Below, one piece after another: positions 7,099 to 15,191 of a stretch of DNA of 32,292 bases. Within the stretch, counting starts at the first letter, position 1; each line of letters begins with the position of its first letter. The notes below the pieces were generated by a model. That model saw only the letters and a program-made list of their open reading frames with translations, searched no databases and was not told the DNA's origin. Location of the stretch: the NCBI GenBank assembly GCA_002315375.1, contig DCHR01000019.1, forward strand, positions 1 to 32,292, in the 5' to 3' direction. Made by a program: the position numbers and the translations under genes. This DNA is from Treponema sp. UBA1747. Lineage in GTDB: Bacteria; Spirochaetota; Spirochaetia; Treponematales; Treponemataceae.

Positions 7099-8544
7099 AT
7101 GTTTGATCAAATCCTTACAGCTATTGACGATTTCGTATGGGGAATTCCGACAATCGTTCTTATCCTTGCAACAGGTATTCTGTTGACAATTCGTTTACGC
7201 GGTGTTCAGTTTACAAAACTTGGACGTGGTTTCAAAGAACTTTTCAGAAAACCTGAAGGTGGAAAAGGTGAAGTTTCATCTTTCGCTGCTCTTTGTACAG
7301 CACTTTCAGCTACTATCGGTACAGGTAACATTGTCGGTGTTGCTACTGCTATTGCTGCCGGTGGTCCTGGTGCTCTGTTCTGGATGTGGCTTGCAGCACT
7401 TTTGGGAACAGCTACAAAATTCACAGAATGTATGCTTGCTGTAAAATACCGCGAACATGCAGAAGATGGTCACGTTCTTGGTGGTCCATTCTATACAATT
7501 GAAAAAGGTATGAAAGAAAAGACTGGCTTCTCATGGAAGTGGCTTGCTGTTCTTTTTGCAATTTTCGGTGTTTGTGTAGGTCTTTTCGGTATCGGTACAT
7601 TTACACAGATTTCAGGTATTACAACTGCTGTAAGCAACGCTTTCGATCCTGAAAGTGCTCATGTTGCATTTACACTCTTTGGAAATGATTACACATGGTC
7701 TGTTGTAATTGCAGGTATTCTTGTAACACTGGCAGTTGCCCTGGTTGTTATTGGTGGTCTTAAACGTATTTCTAAAGTTGCAGAAAAAGTTGTTCCTGCA
7801 ATGGCTGTAATTTATGTGTTCCTGGGACTTTCAATTCTTATTATGAATGCAACAAAGATTCCTGGGGCATTCGTAGTAATCTTCAAATCAGCATTTGGTT
7901 GGAAAGCTGTTGCCGGTGGTGCAATGGGTTATGTATTCAAACAGGTTACAGACTCAATGCAGAAAGGTATTGCCCGTGGTATCTTCTCTAACGAAGCAGG
8001 TCTTGGTTCAGCTCCAATTGCAGCTTCTGCAGCACAGGTTGATGAACCTGTTCAGCAGGGTATTATTTCCATGCTGGGAACCTTCATTGATACAATCATC
8101 ATTTGTTCTATGACAGGTCTGGCTATTGTAATTGCTTTCTATACAGGTTCTGACTACGGTAATATTGAAGGCCTGAAAGGTGTTGCTCTTACTGCAGCTG
8201 CTTTCAATAAAGTTCTTGGTGGTGACGGTCATTCAGTACAGTTCCTCCTTATGCTTTGTCTTGTATTCTTCGCATTCACAACAATCCTCGGTTGGGACTA
8301 CTATTCTGAAAAATGTCTTGAATACTTAACAAAAGGAAATATGACTGTTGTTAAGATTTTCCGCTGGGTTTACATCGTTGCTGTATTTATCGGACCTTAC
8401 TTCACAATCAGCCAGGTTTGGACAATTGCTGACATTACAAACGGTTTGATGGCAATTCCTAACTGTATTTCTCTGATTGTTCTTAGTGGTGTAGCTGCAA
8501 AAGAAACAAAAGATTACTTCAATAAATATCCAACATTGAAATAA
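7099..8544 (+). CDS. agcS: alanine/glycine:cation symporter (AGCS family)
   Basis: A 481-residue inner-membrane carrier with about 11 hydrophobic segments and no signal peptide. Family landmarks: an N-terminal GIPTIVLILATGILLTIRLRG helix region, SSFAALCTALSATIGTGNIVGVATAI (the Na+ and substrate site), and GIARGIFSNEAGLGSAPIA (about 293-311). AGCS proteins import alanine or glycine with Na+ or H+. The glycine riboswitch directly upstream argues that glycine is a physiological substrate. AAGGAC precedes the ATG at normal distance. The gene is alone in its transcription unit and is followed by a series of hairpins and a terminator. Confidence 0.93.
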   Translation: MFDQILTAIDDFVWGIPTIVLILATGILLTIRLRGVQFTKLGRGFKELFRKPEGGKGEVSSFAALCTALSATIGTGNIVGVATAIAAGGPGALFWMWLAALLGTATKFTECMLAVKYREHAEDGHVLGGPFYTIEKGMKEKTGFSWKWLAVLFAIFGVCVGLFGIGTFTQISGITTAVSNAFDPESAHVAFTLFGNDYTWSVVIAGILVTLAVALVVIGGLKRISKVAEKVVPAMAVIYVFLGLSILIMNATKIPGAFVVIFKSAFGWKAVAGGAMGYVFKQVTDSMQKGIARGIFSNEAGLGSAPIAASAAQVDEPVQQGIISMLGTFIDTIIICSMTGLAIVIAFYTGSDYGNIEGLKGVALTAAAFNKVLGGDGHSVQFLLMLCLVFFAFTTILGWDYYSEKCLEYLTKGNMTVVKIFRWVYIVAVFIGPYFTISQVWTIADITNGLMAIPNCISLIVLSGVAAKETKDYFNKYPTLK

Positions 8545-8552
8545 TTCATATG

Positions 8553-8626
8553 AGGCGGTTATCGCCTTAAGCGGCGCGGGGGCATCGCGTCGCAGTTCAG
8601 ACTGGCAGTACAGCCGGTTTGAATTG
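8553..8626 (+). repeat. three consecutive hairpins in the agcS 3' region
   Basis: Hairpin 1: AGGCG/CGCCT (8553-8567). Hairpin 2: GCGGCGCG/CGCGTCGC (8571-8593), 8 bp with one G.U pair. Hairpin 3: 11 bp, GCAGTTCAGAC (8592-8602) with GTTTGAATTGC (8616-8626), closed inside by GGC/GCC, with two G.U pairs. The G.U pairs are valid only in plus-strand RNA. No reading frame. Either an extragenic palindrome cluster or a structured 3' UTR or processed RNA. Confidence 0.5.
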
Positions 8627-8639
8627 CCCAAATGAAAAG

Positions 8640-8679
8640 ACCGTCCGGCAGAGGGTACTCTGTTCGGGCGGTTTTTTTT
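8640..8679 (+). terminator. intrinsic terminator of agcS, abutting the ABC-F promoter
   Basis: ACCGTCCG and CAGAG (8640-8653) pair with CTCTG and CGGGCGGT (8658-8672) across a GGTA loop. T tract at 8672-8679. Confidence 0.88.
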
Positions 8680-8681
8680 AT

Positions 8682-8700
8682 GTTACAATTTCCCTCTATG
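8682..8700 (+). promoter_or_regulatory. extended -10 of the ABC-F gene (near-leaderless)
   Basis: TGTTACAAT (extended -10, hexamer 8684-8689) follows the terminator T tract by two bases. The ATG at 8698 is 8 nt further, so the leader is about one base. The likely -35 falls in the terminator stem and is weak. Confidence 0.45.
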
Positions 8701-10668
8701 GCATTTGTACAGTTTTCCAAGGTGTCACTGGCTTTTGGTGACCGCGATATCTTAAAAGAAGTTTCAGTAAACCTGCAGGCAGGAACAAAAGCTGCCCTTA
8801 CCGGTGCAAACGGAACCGGAAAATCAACACTTATCAAGGTTATGGCAGGACTCATGCAGCCGGATTCGGGAACCCGTGTAGCCCAGAAGGATGCCCGTAT
8901 TGCATATCTTCCTCAGTCAGGACTTACTCACCGCGGCTGCACTCTTAAAGAAGAAGCAGATAAGGCTTTTCAGTTCGGCTATGAAATGCAGGATAAGATT
9001 GATGAACTGGGAGAACGTCTCAAGACAAATGCTACAAATGCCCTTATTGAAGAACAGAGCCGTCTGATTCAGGCTCTGGACGATTCAGGCTGGCATCGCC
9101 GTGAGGCAACTGCAGAAAGTGTTCTGATTGGTCTTGGTTTTACCCGTGAAGATTTCGGCCGTAATACAGAAGAATTTTCCGGCGGATGGCAGATGCGTAT
9201 TGCCCTGGCCAAAGCCCTTATGCAGAATCCTGATATTCTTTTATTGGATGAACCTACAAACTACCTGGACCTGGAAGCCCGAAACTGGCTTGAAGGCTTT
9301 CTGAAGGATTTTCAGGGCGGCTTCCTCCTTGTTTCCCATGACCGTTATTTCCTTGATGTTACAATCAACGAAGTATATGAACTTTTCAACGGGGAACTTA
9401 AACAGTATTCAGGAAACTTTACTCACTATGAAAAGGTCCGTGAACAGGAACTGGTTACCCTGATGCACGAATACGAAAAGCAGCAGGAAGAAATTGCCCA
9501 CCTTCAGGAATTCATTGACCGCTTCCGCTACAAGGCAACAAAAGCCGTTGCTGCACAGGAACGAATCAAAATGCTCGATAAAATCATGGAGCATAAAATC
9601 GAAATTCCTGAATCGTTGAAGAAAATCCACTTCAAGTTCCCGCCGGCTCCTCATGCGGGCCGCCTTGTGCTTCGTCTGAACGGAATTACAAAATCTTATG
9701 ACGGATCTGAAAAAATCCTGGATAATCTGGAATTGACTCTGGAAAACGGGGAACGCCTTGTTGTTGCAGGACGCAATGGTGCCGGTAAATCAACACTTCT
9801 CCGCATTATTGCAGGGGAAGACAAAAACTTTACAGGCGAAATTGTTCCCGGCGCCGGGGTTCAGATGGGGTACTTCAGTCAGGATAATGCTGAGAAAATT
9901 AAGGGAACTCAGTCAATTCTGGATTACCTGGAAAGCGAAGCTCCGCTGGAACTGATTCCAAAGCTCCGCGATATGCTTGGGGCCTTCCTTTTCCGGGGTG
10001 ACGACGTTTATAAATCACTTGATGTGCTTTCCGGCGGTGAAAAAAGCCGTGTGGCACTTTTGCTGCTGCTTTTGAAACCAATCAATCTGCTTATTCTGGA
10101 CGAACCTACAAACCACCTGGACATGCATTCGAAAGACGTTCTTCTTCAGGCCATGATGGACTTTGGCGGAACTGTAATTTTCGTTTCCCATGATCGCGGT
10201 TTTATTGAAGGGGCTGCAACAAAAGTTCTGGAACTGAAACACGGGGAATACAAATATTTCCCTGGAGATTACAAATACTATCTGGAACAGATTGAAAAGC
10301 AGGAAGGGGGAGGTCTCCCCCTGTCTTCAGCCGGCGCCCTTCGGCAGGCTCAGGGACCGTCTTCCGCCACCCCTTCTGCGGGCTCAGACGCCGCCCGCAA
10401 CGCCGGCTCAGGTGCTGGTGGCGCACAGCTTTCCTGGGAAGAACAGAAAAAACTGGAAGCGGCTAAGCGCAAGAAAGAAAAAGCTCTGGCTGAATGTGAA
10501 AATAAAATTGCAGAACTGGAAGAAAAGAAAGCTGAATATGAAAACCAGATGGGAAATCCTGAAGTTTATTCAAACGGAGAAAAAGCAAAAGCGGTTCAGG
10601 CAAAAATCGAAGAACTGGCTGCCCAGATTTCTGAATGGGAAGAAAAGTGGGCAGAACTGGCTGAATAA
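8698..10668 (+). CDS. ABC-F family ATPase (ribosome-associated, two ABC domains)
   Basis: A 656-residue soluble protein. Start set at 8698, because earlier in-frame ATGs lie in or next to the preceding terminator. Two ABC domains: the first has GANGTGKST (Walker A), FSGGWQMRIALAKAL (signature) and LLLDEPTNYLD (Walker B). A charged interdomain linker follows, rich in Glu and Lys (about 245-310). The second has GRNGAGKST, LSGGEKSRVALLLLL and LILDEPTNHLD. There are no membrane segments. The C-terminal 75 residues are a coiled coil like that of Uup/YdiF. ABC-F proteins bind the ribosomal E site and help stalled peptide synthesis; subgroup not fixed. Residues about 537-576 are an Ala/Gly/Ser-rich insert encoded by a GC-rich repeat. 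Confidence 0.93.
   Translation: MAFVQFSKVSLAFGDRDILKEVSVNLQAGTKAALTGANGTGKSTLIKVMAGLMQPDSGTRVAQKDARIAYLPQSGLTHRGCTLKEEADKAFQFGYEMQDKIDELGERLKTNATNALIEEQSRLIQALDDSGWHRREATAESVLIGLGFTREDFGRNTEEFSGGWQMRIALAKALMQNPDILLLDEPTNYLDLEARNWLEGFLKDFQGGFLLVSHDRYFLDVTINEVYELFNGELKQYSGNFTHYEKVREQELVTLMHEYEKQQEEIAHLQEFIDRFRYKATKAVAAQERIKMLDKIMEHKIEIPESLKKIHFKFPPAPHAGRLVLRLNGITKSYDGSEKILDNLELTLENGERLVVAGRNGAGKSTLLRIIAGEDKNFTGEIVPGAGVQMGYFSQDNAEKIKGTQSILDYLESEAPLELIPKLRDMLGAFLFRGDDVYKSLDVLSGGEKSRVALLLLLLKPINLLILDEPTNHLDMHSKDVLLQAMMDFGGTVIFVSHDRGFIEGAATKVLELKHGEYKYFPGDYKYYLEQIEKQEGGGLPLSSAGALRQAQGPSSATPSAGSDAARNAGSGAGGAQLSWEEQKKLEAAKRKKEKALAECENKIAELEEKKAEYENQMGNPEVYSNGEKAKAVQAKIEELAAQISEWEEKWAELAE
10306..10425 (+). 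repeat. GC-rich REP-like element inside the ABC-F coding sequence
   Basis: A block visibly richer in G+C than the surrounding gene. It opens with the palindrome GGGGGAG-GT-CTCCCCC (10306-10321). CCCTTCGGCAGGCTCAGGG (10337-10355) is followed by a degenerate copy CCCTTCTGCGGGCTCAG (10371-10387) and a third partial copy CGCCGGCTCAGG (10401-10412). The frame stays open and encodes a linker with GALRQAQGPS, low in complexity, between the second ABC domain and the coiled coil. Confidence 0.65.
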
Positions 10669-10741
10669 GCCTGGTTCGCAGGTATTTTGTCCTTAGATAT
10701 CAGGAAAAAACCTGCTGAAAATAGCACAAAAAAAGGAATTT

Positions 10742-10759
10742 TGGTATATTAAAGATATG
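10742..10759 (+). promoter_or_regulatory. extended -10 six nt before the clpP ATG (putative leaderless)
   Basis: TGGTATATT gives an extended -10 (hexamer 10745-10750). Six bases then separate it from ATG at 10757. AAAGGAA at 10732 is too far upstream (about 19 nt) and lies before the -10. Confidence 0.5.
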
Positions 10760-11362
10760 AAGAAAATTTATTTTGATGAAGAATCTGAAAAGAAAGAACA
10801 GGCTTCAAAAATGCCTGATTCTGTAGCTGAAAAATTCATGAAAACCCGTCAGATTATCCTTTCGGGTGAAATCAACAAAGAACTGGCAGAAAAAATCGTA
10901 AGCCAGCTTCTGGTTCTTGAAGCAGATGACGCAGAAAAACCAATTTACATGTACATTGATTCACCTGGCGGTGACGTAGATGCCGGATTTGCTATTTTTG
11001 ATACAATCCGCTTTATTTCATGTCCTGTAGTTCTGGTGGGAATGGGACTTATCGCTTCTGCAGCAACTCTGGTTCTCCTGGCAGTTCCAAAGGATATGCG
11101 CGTTGGTCTTCCAAACAGCCGTTATCTTATCCATCAGCCGATGAGTGGAATGCGTGGTGTTGCAACAGACATTGAAATTCATGCAAAAGAACTGGAAAAA
11201 ACACGTGCAAAACTGAACAAGATTATTGCCGATGAAACAGGAACTTCAATTGACCAGGTTGCCAAAGATACAGACCGCGACTACTGGCTCGATGCAGAAG
11301 AAGCTGTAAAATACGGACTTATCAGCAAGGTTGTAGAAAAACGTACAGACCTGCCAAAATAA
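10757..11362 (+). CDS. clpP: ATP-dependent Clp protease proteolytic subunit (ClpP)
   Basis: A 201-residue serine peptidase. The oxyanion/strand segment IDSPGGDVDAG is followed by the catalytic Ser in GLIASAATLVLLA, the catalytic His in YLIHQPMSG, and the Asp in DTDRDYWLDAEEA. Length is normal for the family. Subunits form the double heptamer chamber that degrades unfolded proteins fed by ClpX or ClpA/ClpC. The serine loop reads ASAAT where most housekeeping ClpPs have ASMGA. No tig or clpX is adjacent. It may therefore be the second ClpP paralogue that treponemes usually carry (inference). Followed closely by the UPF0158-GNAT gene. Confidence 0.92.
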   Translation: MKKIYFDEESEKKEQASKMPDSVAEKFMKTRQIILSGEINKELAEKIVSQLLVLEADDAEKPIYMYIDSPGGDVDAGFAIFDTIRFISCPVVLVGMGLIASAATLVLLAVPKDMRVGLPNSRYLIHQPMSGMRGVATDIEIHAKELEKTRAKLNKIIADETGTSIDQVAKDTDRDYWLDAEEAVKYGLISKVVEKRTDLPK

Positions 11363-11388
11363 GTCTTTTTTAGATTGAGTTTATCGTC

Positions 11389-12309
11389 ATGACATTTGTT
11401 CTTTCTGACAGCTTGAAAACTGATCTCCTGAAGGCCCTGGAAAACCAGGCAAAAACTTTTGTTGTAAATGCTGAAAGCGGGATTCTGGAAGAAGGGTCAA
11501 ATGTGGACGATGAAAAATATTATGGAATTCCTGAATGGACTTCAGAGGACGGATTCAATCTGCGGAAAGAATTTGCGGAAAGTGTCCGGTCTCCTTTGGT
11601 TCATGATGAACTTATGGAAGTCCTTCATTCCGGAAGGGGGGTGTTCAGAAATTTTAAAGAATCATTGAAACAGTATCCTGAAATCGAAAAACTCTGGCAT
11701 AAATTTAAAAATCAGAAAATGCTTGAAGTTATTTCAGATTGGTACAATTCGTTGCGCGAAGTCTGGGGACTTGAGAAAATGGATCAGATACCTGAATCAG
11801 ATGAAACTCTGGTTCATGACGATTTTTCTTTCGAAGAATTTGATTCAGATTGTGATAAAAACAAGTTCATTCAGTGTATGAAAGAAATCAGACTGAATGC
11901 CGGCGCAATTTTAGACGGAAGTAACAGTGAACTGCCGGCTGATGTTATATCAGCTTTTCAGAATACGTGGCAGACTCTCTTATGTACAGATTCAAATGGG
12001 GTATCGAATATGGGCACAAGAGGTTTTATTTGTCACTCGCTATCTGATGAATTTGCAGGATGTATCCTGATTAAACCCGTTAATAACGAACGGAAAAATG
12101 TCATTTTAGTAACAAATTTTTTTGTTTCCGATCGTTTTCGTGGACTTGGAATTGGAACAGAATTACTTTCTATGTGTGTTTCAGCCTTGAAATCCGACGA
12201 AGAAAAATGGCTTGTAATGCCAAACTTTATTATTCCCGAAACCATAAAACCTTTGTTAGTCAGAACAGGTTTTTCACAGATTGATTTCGGATTTTTATTA
12301 CACATTTAG
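11389..12309 (+). CDS. UPF0158-type domain fused to a GNAT acetyltransferase domain
   Basis: A 306-residue soluble protein. The N-terminal about 120 residues match the UPF0158 pattern: IPEWTSEDGF, a long helix, then GRGVFRNFKESL...WHKFKNQKMLEVISDWY. After an acidic linker (about 135-155) the C-terminal half is GNAT-like. The acetyl-CoA loop is DRFRGLGIGTELL, and a final strand pair ends at the C-terminus. Substrate unknown. It starts 26 bp after clpP and has no clear Shine-Dalgarno sequence; TAGATT lies 12 nt before ATG, so it may have its own very short leader. The domain order suggests the acetyltransferase is targeted by the UPF0158 part; this is inference. Confidence 0.72.
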   Translation: MTFVLSDSLKTDLLKALENQAKTFVVNAESGILEEGSNVDDEKYYGIPEWTSEDGFNLRKEFAESVRSPLVHDELMEVLHSGRGVFRNFKESLKQYPEIEKLWHKFKNQKMLEVISDWYNSLREVWGLEKMDQIPESDETLVHDDFSFEEFDSDCDKNKFIQCMKEIRLNAGAILDGSNSELPADVISAFQNTWQTLLCTDSNGVSNMGTRGFICHSLSDEFAGCILIKPVNNERKNVILVTNFFVSDRFRGLGIGTELLSMCVSALKSDEEKWLVMPNFIIPETIKPLLVRTGFSQIDFGFLLHI

Positions 12310-12329
12310 TTTTTTTAGGGGATTATTTT

Positions 12330-13061
12330 ATGTACAACAACAAAAAGAATTTTGAAGTTAATGAAGAACAGACAGCAGCTTTCCTTGCAAATGCACTGGA
12401 AGTAGTAAAAACAGACACAGATGTTGATTCGCTTTCTGAACTCGTAAAACTTTTCAAAAAGAACGTTCCGCTTACTTTAAGAAAGTATGTAACAGCTTAC
12501 TTGCTTCGTGAAGCACTTAAACATGACCATTCATTCCGTCAGAATCGTTTTGAAAAGAACCGTAACAAGAAAAATGAACGTGAAAACAATTCACGTGAAG
12601 ATAGAAAACCAAAAGCTGTTGAACCAGAAACTGTAAACGCAGCTCCTGCCGAAGAACGCCAGCCACATCCACGTGTTGAAATCCCTGAAGATCAGGCAAC
12701 TACAATTTTCATCAGTATCGGACGTAACCGCCGTGTTTTCCCACGCGACCTGGTAAGCCTTCTGATCAATACAGCCGGTCTGGATCGTGACAGAATCGGA
12801 AACATCAGAATCCTTGCAAATTATTCTTTTGTTCAGCTCTATACAGAAGATTACGAAAAAGCAATCGCAGCCCTCAACGATTACGAATACCGCGGCAGAA
12901 AGCTTTCTGTAAATCTTTCACGTCAGAAGGATGAAGAAGAAAATACATCAAACGAAGATGTTGTTTCACAGGTAAGTGAAGAAGAAGCAATGAGTGCTGA
13001 AGATGCTGCTGCTTACGCTGCTGCAGAAAAAGCAACAAACAATGAACCTTTCGGTAACTAA
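12330..13061 (+). CDS. stand-alone DbpA-type RNA-binding domain protein
   Basis: A 243-residue protein. A helical N-terminus (about 1-70) is followed by a basic Asn/Arg/Lys-rich stretch (72-92), a disordered linker, and a C-terminal DbpA RNA-binding (RRM-like) domain at about 128-205. Landmarks of that domain are RRVFPRDLVSLLINTAGL, IGNIRILANYSFVQLY and YEYRGRKLSVNLSR. An acidic Ala/Glu tail ends the protein. In E. coli DbpA this domain brings a DEAD-box helicase to 23S rRNA; no helicase is fused or adjacent here. It may act on ribosome assembly or as an RNA chaperone. AGGGGAT gives a strong ribosome-binding site. A terminator follows at 13085. Confidence 0.78.
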   Translation: MYNNKKNFEVNEEQTAAFLANALEVVKTDTDVDSLSELVKLFKKNVPLTLRKYVTAYLLREALKHDHSFRQNRFEKNRNKKNERENNSREDRKPKAVEPETVNAAPAEERQPHPRVEIPEDQATTIFISIGRNRRVFPRDLVSLLINTAGLDRDRIGNIRILANYSFVQLYTEDYEKAIAALNDYEYRGRKLSVNLSRQKDEEENTSNEDVVSQVSEEEAMSAEDAAAYAAAEKATNNEPFGN

Positions 13062-13084
13062 GTTTAAATAATTGCTGATATAAA

Positions 13085-13123
13085 GGCTGCAGGGGAGAAT
13101 TACTGACCTGCAGCTTTTTTTTT
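13085..13123 (+). terminator. intrinsic terminator, abutting the MBL gene promoter
   Basis: GCTGCAGG (13086-13093) pairs with CCTGCAGC (13107-13114), then nine Ts. TAGGAT, a possible -10, begins on the last T. Confidence 0.88.
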
Positions 13124-13135
13124 AGGATGGGTAAA

Positions 13136-13738
13136 ATGGAAATAAAGTGCATTCAGACAGGAGTTTTCAAAGTAAATACATATATTGTGCCGGTAGAAGA
13201 GGGTAAAGTTTTTGTTGTAGATCCTGCAGCCTGTGCTTTCTCAGGCGACGAAAATAAAATCACTTTGTATCTGGAAAAAAATCACCTGGAATGTGTGGCA
13301 GTTCTTCTGACACACTGTCATTTTGACCATATTTCCGGAATCCGTCCCATTAAAGAAATGTTTCCAAAAGCAAAAATTGTTGCTTCCGCTATTGATGCTC
13401 CTGAAGTAGGTTACGGAATGATAAATAAAACCTGTCTTCGCGGAATGGGATTAGAAAATCTGGCAGAAACTCTTATGAATCAGCCAAAGCCGGATACTTT
13501 TCTTTCTGAAGGTGATGATTTTTATGGCTGGAAAGTAATGATTACACCGGGACATACAGCAGGAAGTTTGTGCCTTTATAATGAAAGCGAAAAGAAACTG
13601 ATATCAGGAGACACTATATTTTATACCGGATACGGCCGGACAGATCTTCCGACAGGAAGTGACGGCGAAATGCAGGAAACCTTGAAAAGACTTGGCCGTG
13701 AGATCCCATTTAATTCAGATTTGTATCCGGGGCATTGA
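13136..13738 (+). CDS. MBL-fold metallo-hydrolase (glyoxalase II-like)
   Basis: A 200-residue cytoplasmic protein. Start set at 13136 because the family usually begins with a short MxI strand, and because TAGGAT ends 7 nt before this ATG; 13127 is the alternative. Metal ligands: THCHFDH (HxHxDH), TPGHTAGS (His), SGDTIF (Asp) and a last His in YPGH. The family hydrolyses thioesters such as S-lactoylglutathione, or related substrates. The protein stops directly after that last His. Relatives continue about 15-20 residues with a GPxTTI-like loop and an NPF tail, so this C-terminus is short. No frameshifted remainder is visible downstream. Convergent with rqcH. Confidence 0.85.
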   Translation: MEIKCIQTGVFKVNTYIVPVEEGKVFVVDPAACAFSGDENKITLYLEKNHLECVAVLLTHCHFDHISGIRPIKEMFPKAKIVASAIDAPEVGYGMINKTCLRGMGLENLAETLMNQPKPDTFLSEGDDFYGWKVMITPGHTAGSLCLYNESEKKLISGDTIFYTGYGRTDLPTGSDGEMQETLKRLGREIPFNSDLYPGH

Positions 13739-13760
13739 TTTCACTCTTCTGTAAAAGCCT

Positions 13761-15191
13761 TTAAGTGTTCAGCAGCATGTCCAGTCTGGAAAGTCTGTCC
13801 TTGTCAGGCGTAATGCACAGGTTTTTTTCCTGTGTCGGAAGAACCATTCCTTTGGGACCGTTTTTTGCTCTTCTAAGGTATTTTACCTTTGTGTAATATA
13901 AATCGGTTTTTCCCGTGTTTCGGGCTTTGGAATAGTAGACTGCCAGGTTTGCTGCATCAAGCAGTATGTCCAGCGGAATTGTTTTGTCTTTCTTGTGTTT
14001 GATGAAAACATATCCGCCCGGAAAATCCCGGACATGAAGCCACATATCTTCACCCCGCACATGACGGCGTAAAAGTTCGTCGTTTTCATTGGCGTCACGC
14101 CCAACAAGTATATACCAGCCGTTAACTGTATAATCCAGGCCAGGGTGTGTTTTTTTCTGCTGCTGAACCGGTTTTGAATCATGACGAAGCATCTGTTCGA
14201 TTTTTACAGGGTTCTGCTCCCGTTTCATTGCTTCGTACTGACTCTTCAGTTTATCTATCTGTTTTTTTGCGATTTCAATATCATGTTCCAGCTGTTCAGA
14301 ACCGCTGACGGCTTTTTTATACTGGGTGTAATATTTTTCAGCGTTTTCATGGGCTGAAAGCTTAGGGTCGATGATTATACTTACGGTTTTTCCTGTTTCA
14401 TAATCTTCACATTCAAGGTGGCGGGAAGTTCCGTCAATGAGATGTCCGTAGGCAAGAATCAGGTCACCGGTGTGTTTCATTTGTTCTGCATTCTGGAAAG
14501 AGGAAAGCTTGTTTTCCAGGTTAGCAAGGGCGGCTTCCCGCTTGGAAAGATTTGTGTTGAACCATTTTTCGGCCTTTTCCAGGAGAGCTTCACGGGAAAG
14601 GGCAGCACCGTGTTCGCTGTAATAGGCATCGATAAATTCATTGAATGACTGGTAAGTTTTTCCTTCGGAAACTTCACCTTCCCACTCCCGTACAGGCCAT
14701 TTATCAGCAACATCGAATTTGCTTGTATCGGCTGCAGGTTCAGTGAACTGCATTCCTGTCATTTCACCCTTGTTTGGTCTTCTGAACATTGAATCGAGTA
14801 TCACCTTGTTGTTGTCACAGAGAATGACATTTGCTGCATTGTTCCAGAGTCTGATATAAAGATTTAATTCTTCTTCTGCATTGGAGATTTCCAGTTTTAC
14901 GACGCGTTCAAGGCCGATCTGTTCGGCGGAATTGATTCTGCAGCCTTTAATTCGTGAACGGAGAAATTCCATGAAGCGGAGTGGTTTTTCATTTTTTGTG
15001 ATTTTGCGGCGGACTTCGCAGATGCGGCAGGCATCATGTGCAGTACAGATGAAAACAGTTTTTGCGCCGCCTTCTTTATATGTGTAAAGCGCCAGGGAAT
15101 CGTAACCCGGCTGAATAATATCCTGAATAAAACTTCCTTTCAGGTTTAGTTCCTGGAGAATGAGGTTTATTTCGTTACAATTTAATGACAT
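13761..15191 (-). CDS. rqcH: RqcH/NFACT family ribosome quality-control protein
   Basis: A 476-residue protein, shorter than the about 570 of Bacillus RqcH. Order: NFACT-N domain (about 1-190, with FLRSRIKGCRI and EQIGLERVV), helix-hairpin-helix region, coiled coil (about 290-335), and NFACT-R domain (about 360-476, with WYILVGRDANENDELL and WLHVRDFPGGYVFI). RqcH binds 50S subunits blocked by peptidyl-tRNA and directs alanine tailing. The pair that is Asp-Arg in Bacillus RqcH aligns with Glu-Arg here. No Shine-Dalgarno sequence; TATGCT on the minus strand ends 6 nt before ATG. Confidence 0.88.
   Translation of the reverse strand: MSLNCNEINLILQELNLKGSFIQDIIQPGYDSLALYTYKEGGAKTVFICTAHDACRICEVRRKITKNEKPLRFMEFLRSRIKGCRINSAEQIGLERVVKLEISNAEEELNLYIRLWNNAANVILCDNNKVILDSMFRRPNKGEMTGMQFTEPAADTSKFDVADKWPVREWEGEVSEGKTYQSFNEFIDAYYSEHGAALSREALLEKAEKWFNTNLSKREAALANLENKLSSFQNAEQMKHTGDLILAYGHLIDGTSRHLECEDYETGKTVSIIIDPKLSAHENAEKYYTQYKKAVSGSEQLEHDIEIAKKQIDKLKSQYEAMKREQNPVKIEQMLRHDSKPVQQQKKTHPGLDYTVNGWYILVGRDANENDELLRRHVRGEDMWLHVRDFPGGYVFIKHKKDKTIPLDILLDAANLAVYYSKARNTGKTDLYYTKVKYLRRAKNGPKGMVLPTQEKNLCITPDKDRLSRLDMLLNT

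Noticed and set aside
8632..8697. N-terminal extension of the ABC-F protein to an earlier ATG at 8632
   Set aside because: The extension would be translated from the terminator hairpin itself, and the family starts at the MAFVQF strand. The promoter -10 also lies at 8684.
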